Assembly (NCBI RefSeq): GCF_018614615.1
Contig: NZ_JAGGOK010000030.1
Location: 1-64,000 of the forward strand
Origin: Streptomyces sp. ISL-100
GTDB lineage: Bacteria > Actinomycetota > Actinomycetes > Streptomycetales > Streptomycetaceae
Direction: 5' to 3'
Length of the DNA stretch: 64,000 nucleotides
Shown: piece by piece, positions 58,838-64,000 of the stretch
Position numbering within the stretch: position 1 is the stretch's first letter
How the letters are laid out: every line of letters starts with the position of its first letter
Translations under genes and position numbers: made by a program
The notes under the pieces: model-generated
The model's input: only the letters and a program-made list of their open reading frames with translations
What the model was told of the DNA's origin: nothing
The model's database searches: none

Positions 58838-59293
58838 ATGGACGCCGTGGACAGGCAGCTCATCCAGGCTCTCAGGGAGAACGGCAGGGCCTCGTACGCC
58901 GAACTCGGCCGGCTCGTCGGGCTCTCGGGGCCCAGCGTGACCGACCGCATCAACCGTCTTGAGGCGGCCGGTGTCATCACCGGTTACCGCGCGACGGTCG
59001 ACGCGAAGTCGCTCGGTCTCGGCGTCACGGCGCTGATCGGCATCTCGCTGTCGGACGCGGCGGACCACGAGGACGTGGCGCGCAGGCTGCGCGATCTCGC
59101 GGAGATCGAGGACTGCTGGTTCATCGCGGGCGACGACTCGTACATGCTCAAGATCCGGGCGGGGGATGTCGACGGCCTGGAGAAGACGATCCGCCGGCTG
59201 TCCGGCACGCGGGGTGTGTCGCGGACGCGGACGACGATCGTTCTCTCCACGAAGTGGGAGAACCGGGTCGGGGAACTGCCCGAAGAGGGCTAG
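58838..59293 (+). CDS. Lrp/AsnC-family transcriptional regulator
   Basis: A 151-residue regulator. HTH: MDAVDRQLIQALRENGRASY and AELGRLVGLSGPSVTDRINR (about 1-40). The RAM/AsnC ligand domain follows: LGVTALIGISLSDAADHEDV, DCWFIAGDDSYMLKIRAGDV and TRTTIVLSTKWENR. ATG 58838 is preferred; ATG 58820 would add six residues without a binding site. It lies 49 bp upstream of mqnE and may control it, which is inference from position. Confidence 0.92.
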   Translation: MDAVDRQLIQALRENGRASYAELGRLVGLSGPSVTDRINRLEAAGVITGYRATVDAKSLGLGVTALIGISLSDAADHEDVARRLRDLAEIEDCWFIAGDDSYMLKIRAGDVDGLEKTIRRLSGTRGVSRTRTTIVLSTKWENRVGELPEEG

Positions 59294-59342
59294 GCGTACC
59301 GTGTTCGAAGCCTGATTCGTAGACAAATGGGAGGCGGCCAGA

Positions 59343-60506
59343 ATGGACGCGGGACTCAAGCGGGAGCTGGAGCAGAAGGTCCGGGCGGGCGAGCGACTGA
59401 CCCGCGAGGACGGCATCGCCCTGTACGAGTCCGACGACCTGGCCTGGCTGGGCGGCCTCGCCCATGAGGTGCGTACGCGCAAGAACGGCGACGTCGTCCA
59501 CTTCAACGTCAACCGTCACCTCAACATGACGAACGTGTGCACCGCGTCGTGCGCGTACTGCTCGTTCCAGCGCAAGCCGGGCGAGAAGGACGCGTACACG
59601 ATGCGCATCGAGGAAGCCGTCAAGCTCGCCAAGGCGATGGAGAACGAGAACCTCACCGAGCTGCACATCGTCAACGGCCTGCACCCCAGCCTCCCGTGGC
59701 GCTACTACCCGCGCTCTCTGAGCGAGCTGAAGAAGGCGCTGCCGAATGTCTCGCTGAAGGCTTTCACGGCCACGGAGATCCACCACTTCGAGACCGTGTC
59801 GGGCATGTCGGCCTCCGAGATCCTGGACGAGCTCATCGAGGCAGGTCTTGAGTCCCTGACCGGCGGCGGCGCCGAGATCTTCGACTGGGAGGTCCGGCAG
59901 CACATCGTCGACCACAGGACTCATTGGGAGGACTGGTCGCGCATTCACCGGCTCGCCCACGAGAAGGGGCTCAAGACCCCCTCGACCATGCTGTACGGGC
60001 ACATCGAGGAGCCGCGCCACCGCGTGGACCACGTGCTGCGGCTGCGCGAGCTCCAGGACGAGACCGGCGGCTTCCAGGTCTTCATTCCGCTGCGCTACCA
60101 GCACGACTTCGAGGACATGAAGGACGGCAAGATCCGCAACCGTCTTCAGGCCCGTACGACGATGGCGAGCGGCGTGGACGTGCTGAAGACGTTCGCGGTG
60201 TCGCGGCTGCTCTTCGACAACGTTCCGCACGTCAAGGTCTTCTGGGTCATGCACGGCGTGCAGACCTCGCAGCTCGCGCTCCAGCACGGCGCGGACGACA
60301 TGGACGGCTCGGTCGTCGAGTACAAGATCACGCACGACGCGGACAACTACGGCACGCCGAACAAGCTCGGCCGTGAGGACCTGCTGGAGCTGATCCGCGA
60401 CGCGGGCTTCCGGCCGGTGGAGCGGAACACGCGGTACGAGATCATCCGCGAGTACCCGGGGCCGGAGGCGGACCGCCGCGAGTCGCCGCAGGCTATGCGG
60501 GTCTGA
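59343..60506 (+). CDS. mqnE: Aminofutalosine synthase MqnE
   Basis: A 387-residue radical-SAM enzyme of the futalosine pathway, joining 3-[(1-carboxyvinyl)oxy]benzoate and the adenosyl radical. Cys66, Cys70 and Cys73 in NVCTASCAYCSFQRKPG form the C-x3-C-x2-C cluster site. HIVNGLHPSLPWRYYPRSLS, TGGGAEIFDWEVR and FIPLRYQHDFEDM are typical. Followed by UdgX at 75 bp. Confidence 0.95.
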   Translation: MDAGLKRELEQKVRAGERLTREDGIALYESDDLAWLGGLAHEVRTRKNGDVVHFNVNRHLNMTNVCTASCAYCSFQRKPGEKDAYTMRIEEAVKLAKAMENENLTELHIVNGLHPSLPWRYYPRSLSELKKALPNVSLKAFTATEIHHFETVSGMSASEILDELIEAGLESLTGGGAEIFDWEVRQHIVDHRTHWEDWSRIHRLAHEKGLKTPSTMLYGHIEEPRHRVDHVLRLRELQDETGGFQVFIPLRYQHDFEDMKDGKIRNRLQARTTMASGVDVLKTFAVSRLLFDNVPHVKVFWVMHGVQTSQLALQHGADDMDGSVVEYKITHDADNYGTPNKLGREDLLELIRDAGFRPVERNTRYEIIREYPGPEADRRESPQAMRV

Positions 60507-60581
60507 GGCTGTACGGGTTGCTTCAGGGGTTAATCGCGGGGTTTGTGGTGTGACGCGCGGCCCGGGGGGTACCCGGGCCGC

Positions 60582-61265
60582 ATGGCACGTCGCACCGAGC
60601 CTCCTGCGCCTCCCGGGCCTCCTGGTGAATCGCCTGAGGACGTGTACACCGCCGAGCCCTTCCTTCCCGGCGGCCGCGCCGGACTGCCCGGGCTCCGCAA
60701 GGCGGCAGCCGGCTGCCGCGGCTGCCCGCTCCACCGCGACGCCACCCAGACCGTCTTCGGCGCCGGGTCCGACCACGCCCGGGTCCTGCTGCTCGGCGAG
60801 CAGCCGGGCGATCAGGAGGACCGGCAGGGCCAGCCGTTCGTCGGGCCTGCCGGCAAGGTGCTGACGCGGGCTCTCGACGAGGCGGGGATCGATCCGGACG
60901 ACACGTACGTCACCAATGCCGTCAAGCACTTCAAGTTCGAGATCATCGCCGAACGCGGCAAGCGCCGGATCCACAAGGCGCCCAGTCTCCGCGAGGTGAC
61001 GGCGTGCAAGCCGTGGCTGGTCGCCGAGCTGAAGGTGGTTGACCCGGAGATCATCGTCGTCCTGGGCGCGACCGCCGGGAAGGCGCTGCTCGGACCCTCG
61101 TTCCGGGTGACCAAGCAGCGAGGGATGCTGCTCCCCTTCGAAGATCGCGGGGAGAGTGTGGTCGCCACCATCCACCCGTCGGCGGTGCTGCGCGCCGACG
61201 ACCGTGAGGCGGCGTATCAGGGGCTGGTGTCCGACCTGCGGATAGCCGCACAGGCGCTCAGTTGA
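60582..61265 (+). CDS. udgX: UdgX-type uracil-DNA binding glycosylase
   Basis: A 227-residue family-4-like uracil-DNA glycosylase of the UdgX subgroup. Motif A is LLGEQPGDQED (about 71-81). KRRIH (about 127-131, in RGKRRIHKAPS) is the extra loop unique to UdgX, whose His (here His131) makes a covalent bond with uracil-containing DNA. C-terminal motif HPSAVLR. Cys45, Cys48, Cys142 and one more Cys may hold the Fe-S cluster. ATG 60582 is used. It likely protects or flags uracil lesions. Confidence 0.9.
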   Translation: MARRTEPPAPPGPPGESPEDVYTAEPFLPGGRAGLPGLRKAAAGCRGCPLHRDATQTVFGAGSDHARVLLLGEQPGDQEDRQGQPFVGPAGKVLTRALDEAGIDPDDTYVTNAVKHFKFEIIAERGKRRIHKAPSLREVTACKPWLVAELKVVDPEIIVVLGATAGKALLGPSFRVTKQRGMLLPFEDRGESVVATIHPSAVLRADDREAAYQGLVSDLRIAAQALS

Positions 61266-61284
61266 TCCGTTTATCGTCGAAGGC

Positions 61285-61809
61285 ATGCCGCTGACCTTCG
61301 AACTCGATCCGCAGATCGGCCCCGGCCTTCGTGACGGCGTCGTCGCTCTGTGGGCGGACGTCTCCAACGCGGGCGGCGCCGTCGGATTCGTACCGCCTGT
61401 GATCGCCGACGACATACGGCCCGAGTGGGTCAAGCACCACGCTGCCATGAGCGAAGGCCGTACGCGGCTGCTCGTCGGATACGACGAGGAGGGCGCCGTA
61501 GCCGCGACTGCCTTCATCACGCACAACACACACCGGCTGATGAAGCACTGGGTGTGGCTCTACACGGTGATGGTCCACCCCGCGCACCAGGGCAAGGGGT
61601 ACGGGCGCGACCTGATGGCCGCGACGGAGGCGGCGGTACGCGGCTTCGAGGGCATCGACGCGATACGGCTGACCTGCCGCGGCGGCACCGGAGCGGACCG
61701 CTTCTACGCGTCCTGCGGCTACAAGGAGGTCGGGCGCGTACCCGGCGGGATCCGCGTCGCTCCGGGGGACGACCGCGACGACATCGTCATGCTGCGGCAG
61801 CTGGGGTGA
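61285..61809 (+). CDS. GNAT-family N-acetyltransferase
   Basis: A 174-residue acetyltransferase. The acetyl-CoA-binding motif is LYTVMVHPAHQGKGYGRDLM (about 92-111; Q-G-K-G-Y-G pyrophosphate loop). DAIRLTCRGGTGADRFYASC, then GYKEVGRVPGG is the C-terminal GNAT signature. Substrate unknown. It starts 20 bp after the UdgX gene and may share its transcript. Confidence 0.9.
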   Translation: MPLTFELDPQIGPGLRDGVVALWADVSNAGGAVGFVPPVIADDIRPEWVKHHAAMSEGRTRLLVGYDEEGAVAATAFITHNTHRLMKHWVWLYTVMVHPAHQGKGYGRDLMAATEAAVRGFEGIDAIRLTCRGGTGADRFYASCGYKEVGRVPGGIRVAPGDDRDDIVMLRQLG

Positions 61810-61928
61810 CGCCGGGGGCGCCGGAACGACAGGAAGACGCCGGAATGACAGGGGCCCGGTCGGCGCTTTGGAGCCCTGTGCTTGACTGGTAGCGACCCTT
61901 TAGGTGCCGTTGAGAAGAAGGTCCCCCC

Positions 61929-62225
61929 GTGAGCACCAAGCACGCAACGATCCGCTACACCGCCATGCGCCTGGGCGTCTTCGTCGGCTGCTTCTTCGCC
62001 ATCTGGGGCCTGGTCCACTTCGGCGTGCTGCCGGCCGGCCTGGGCGACTCCAACCTGCTGTGGGTCCTGATGCTCTCCATCGTCGTCTCCGCGCCGCTCA
62101 GCTTCGTGCTGCTGCGCAAGCAGCGCGACGCGATGTCGGAGCGGATCGTCGCGCGCGTGGACAGCGCGAAGGCCAAGCTGGAGTCGAACCGCAAGCAGGA
62201 GGACGGCCTGACGCAGACGCAGTAA
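61929..62225 (+). CDS. DUF4229 domain-containing membrane protein
   Basis: A 98-residue protein with two membrane helices (LGVFVGCFFAIWGLVHFGVL; LLWVLMLSIVVSAPLSFVLL) and a charged coiled tail (QRDAMSERIVARVDSAKAKL). Matches actinobacterial DUF4229. GTG start. Function unknown; adjacent to the menaquinone cluster in this genus. A terminator follows. Confidence 0.88.
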   Translation: MSTKHATIRYTAMRLGVFVGCFFAIWGLVHFGVLPAGLGDSNLLWVLMLSIVVSAPLSFVLLRKQRDAMSERIVARVDSAKAKLESNRKQEDGLTQTQ

Positions 62226-62265
62226 GGGCTGCGTAAGGTACGTCACATACGACAATCCCGGCCGC

Positions 62266-62299
62266 ACCCCAGCCCTGGACACCCGTCCTGGACTGGGGT
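62266..62299 (+). terminator. Terminator after DUF4229
   Basis: Stem of 15 positions with two mismatches: arms ACCCCAGCCCTGGAC and GTCCTGGACTGGGGT, loop ACCC. It ends transcription before the leader-peptide promoter. Confidence 0.8.
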
Positions 62300-62348
62300 G
62301 TTGGCGTTTGCGGGGCGGGGCGTCGGCGTACGTACCCAAAGAAGTGCT

Positions 62349-62378
62349 TTGATGTTCCCAAAGTACAAGTGTTAACGT
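62349..62378 (+). promoter_or_regulatory. Putative promoter of the leader-peptide operon
   Basis: -35 TTGATG (62349-62354), 18 bases, -10 TAACGT (62373-62378), placing the start point at about 62385, next to ATG 62386. Three half-sites CAAAG/CTTTG/CAAAG (62337-62363) overlap the -35 and could be regulator sites. Confidence 0.55.
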
Positions 62379-62385
62379 TCTCGGC

Positions 62386-62499
62386 ATGAAGACAGCAGCT
62401 GCGCACTCCCCTGACATGAGCGTCCCGCTCGTGCTTGTGGCGCGCCTGCATGTCGATCTCTGCCGCTGCATGTCCGCGGCCTGTCGCCGCCACATCTGA
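62386..62499 (+). CDS. Cysteine-containing leader peptide (RLHVDL type)
   Basis: A 37-residue ORF with the RLHVDL motif of streptomycete putative leader peptides: MSVPLVLVARLHVDLCRC, then MSAACRRHI. Cysteines at positions 26, 28 and 33. No ribosome binding site lies before ATG 62386 and a promoter fits exactly at +1, so it may be leaderless; in-frame ATG 62416 would give a 27-residue version. Cys-rich leaderless peptides act as cysteine-responsive attenuators in mycobacteria. It lies 128 bp upstream of a symporter gene. Confidence 0.75.
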   Translation: MKTAAAHSPDMSVPLVLVARLHVDLCRCMSAACRRHI

Positions 62500-62627
62500 C
62501 ATCAGAAGCGACATCACGCAGCGGCGACCGCCCACAGCTTCAGCACGCCCCGTGCAGCTCACGGCCGCCGCACCCCCGTCCTCGTATCCCCGTACGTGAT
62601 TCCGTACGTAATCAACGGAGTGTGTCC
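62500..62627 (+). promoter_or_regulatory. Leader-to-symporter spacer, possible attenuator
   Basis: This 128-bp spacer carries small inverted repeats, including CGTACG repeated around TGATTC (62591-62608) just before the GGAG ribosome binding site at 62617-62620. Alternative pairing that hides the symporter ribosome binding site is possible. No clear terminator with a U-run is visible. Confidence 0.4.
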
Positions 62628-64000
62628 GTGTCCGCGAACTCCGCGACCACGCCCGCCGAGAAGCAGAAGACCCGCTTCCGGATATCCGACAAGTTCCCCT
62701 TCTGGGCTCAGATCGTCACCGGTCTGGTCCTGGGTGTGCTGCTCGGCTGGCTCGCCCGCAGCCAGGACATCAGCTGGCTGAAGACGACGCTGGAGCAGGT
62801 CGGCGGCATCTTCGTCCAGCTTCTGAAGCTGGCCGTCGCGCCGCTCGTCTTCTTCGCGATCCTCGTGTCGATCACCAACCTGCGCAAGGTCAACAACGCC
62901 GCCAGGCTGGCCTCGCGCACGCTGCTCTGGTTCATGATCACGTCGCTGATCGCGGTCGCCATCGGCATCGCGATCGGCCTGTTCACCAACCCCGGCGCCG
63001 GTACGGGCCTGACGCCGAAGGACGGCCAGAAGCCGGAGGGTTCCGGCTCCTGGATCGACTTCCTGACCGGCATCGTGCCGACGGACGTCATCACGCCGTT
63101 CACTGAGCTGAACGTGCTTCAGATCGTCTTCATGGCCGCCGTCGCCGGTATCGCCGCCCTTCAGCTCGGAGAGAAGGCCGAGCCGATCCTCAAGCTCAGC
63201 AACTCCGTCCTGGAGCTGCTCCAGAAGGCCCTGTGGTGGGTCATCCGCCTCGCGCCCATCGGTACGGTCGGCCTCATCGGCTTCGCCATCGCGGACTACG
63301 GCTGGGACCTGATCAGCAAGTACGCGACCTTCACCGCGGACGTCTACATCGGTTGCGCCATCGTCCTGTTCGGCGTCTACCCGCTGCTGCTCGCCACGGT
63401 CGCCAAGGTCAACCCGCTCCAGTTCTTCAAGGGCGCCTGGCCGGCCATCCAGCTGGCCTTCGTCTCCCGCTCGTCGGTGGGGACGATGCCGGTCACGCAG
63501 CGGGTCACCGAGCGGCTGGGTGTGCCGAAGGAGTACGCGTCGTTCGCCGTTCCGTTCGGTGCCACGACCAAGATGGACGGCTGCGCCGCGATCTACCCGG
63601 CGCTCGCCGCGATCTTCATCGCGCAGATCTTCGACGTACAACTCGGCATTCAGGACTACCTGCTGATCGCCTTCGTCTCGGTCATCGGCTCGGCGGCCAC
63701 CGCCGGCCTGACGGGCGCGACGGTCATGCTGACGCTGACTCTCTCCACGCTGGGTCTCCCGCTGGAGGGCGTGGGCCTGCTGATGGCGATCGACCCGATC
63801 CTGGACATGGTGCGGACCGCGACGAACGTCGCGGGGCAGAGCCTGGTGCCGGTCATCGTCGCGGCCCGCGAGAAGATCCTCGACCACGACGCGTACAACT
63901 CGGCTTCGTCCTCGCCGGTCGATGAGTACGACGCGGACTACGCGGACGACGCGACCGACGCGGACGACGAGGTGCGTGACGACGTGCGTGACGCCGAGGA
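62628..64000 (+). CDS. Dicarboxylate/amino-acid:cation symporter (DAACS family), partial at window end
   Basis: At least 457 residues, open to the window edge. GTG 62628 has GGAG 7 nt upstream. Eight or more membrane segments (FWAQIVTGLVLGVLLGWLAR; LLWFMITSLIAVAIGIAIGL) and the DAACS signature region FVSRSSVGTMPVTQRVTERL, then AVPFGATTKMDGCAAIYPAL (re-entrant loop and the NMDG-like MDG motif) are clear. The tail is acidic (DEYDADYADD). Family members import glutamate, dicarboxylates or cystine with cations. The Cys-rich leader upstream suggests a sulphur amino acid such as cystine; this is inference. Confidence 0.9.
   Translation, partial: MSANSATTPAEKQKTRFRISDKFPFWAQIVTGLVLGVLLGWLARSQDISWLKTTLEQVGGIFVQLLKLAVAPLVFFAILVSITNLRKVNNAARLASRTLLWFMITSLIAVAIGIAIGLFTNPGAGTGLTPKDGQKPEGSGSWIDFLTGIVPTDVITPFTELNVLQIVFMAAVAGIAALQLGEKAEPILKLSNSVLELLQKALWWVIRLAPIGTVGLIGFAIADYGWDLISKYATFTADVYIGCAIVLFGVYPLLLATVAKVNPLQFFKGAWPAIQLAFVSRSSVGTMPVTQRVTERLGVPKEYASFAVPFGATTKMDGCAAIYPALAAIFIAQIFDVQLGIQDYLLIAFVSVIGSAATAGLTGATVMLTLTLSTLGLPLEGVGLLMAIDPILDMVRTATNVAGQSLVPVIVAAREKILDHDAYNSASSSPVDEYDADYADDATDADDEVRDDVRDAE

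Noticed and set aside
62559..63887. Minus-strand ORF of 442 codons opposite the symporter
   Set aside because: Asp/Arg-rich antisense shadow of the DAACS symporter; the plus-strand frame has membrane helices and family motifs.

Overview
The window is a roughly 70% GC chromosomal segment from a Streptomyces or a very close relative. The evidence is codon use, abundant GTG and TTG starts, a recognisable BldN/RsbN sigma/anti-sigma pair, a Rex regulator with its operator, the futalosine-type menaquinone genes, and actinobacterial families such as DUF397, DUF2637, DUF3558, DUF1876, DUF3618 and DUF4229. It opens at the 3' end of an rRNA operon (23S-5S spacer, 5S rRNA, strong terminator).

About 0.2-8 kb: a HAD phosphatase, an MFS transporter with an apparent frameshift, an AcuC-type deacetylase, an FBP zinc-finger protein, a conserved hypothetical gene, then a conserved actinobacterial run: excisionase-like HTH protein, the 32-residue ribosomal protein bS22, an NAD-dependent epimerase and a phospholipid acyltransferase. 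About 8-19 kb: rsbN and bldN (developmental anti-sigma and sigma factors) on the minus strand, a SerB-like HAD hydrolase, a glutaredoxin-like protein, then the redox-controlled operon rex-hemA-hemC-hemD(cysG)-hemB with a Rex operator upstream of rex.

About 19-25 kb is an accessory-looking stretch. Two imperfect inverted repeats of about 410 bp flank a VOC-family gene. They are followed by a DUF1963-like gene without a canonical start, a WhiJ-like cassette (DUF397 + XRE/DUF5753, divergent from an RsbW-like ATPase), an NAD-dependent oxidoreductase and DUF1876. About 25-42 kb: divergent argS and lysS (class I), a DUF2637 membrane protein, two DUF3558 lipoproteins, RtcB ligase, a three-gene holin-X/DUF3618 operon, a tyrosine phosphatase-SDR-YnfA operon, TetR and MarR regulators, a Mut7-C RNase and an NmrA-like protein.

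About 42-50 kb: hemL, a histidine phosphatase, a secreted deacetylase-like lipoprotein and the system II cytochrome c maturation genes (resA-like, ccdA, resB, ccsB). About 50-55 kb: an unusual two-gene operon coupling a P-loop NTPase to a membrane-anchored periplasmic-binding-type protein. About 55-61 kb: menaquinone genes (UbiD-, UbiA- and UbiX-like, mqnE), a rhomboid protease, an Lrp regulator, UdgX and a GNAT. The window ends with a Cys-containing RLHVDL-type leader peptide, probably leaderless, upstream of a dicarboxylate/amino-acid:cation symporter cut by the window edge.

Haem supply, cytochrome c maturation, menaquinone and Rex together make this a respiratory-chain neighbourhood interleaved with developmental regulators. 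No tRNA gene, CRISPR array, intact transposase or prophage was seen.
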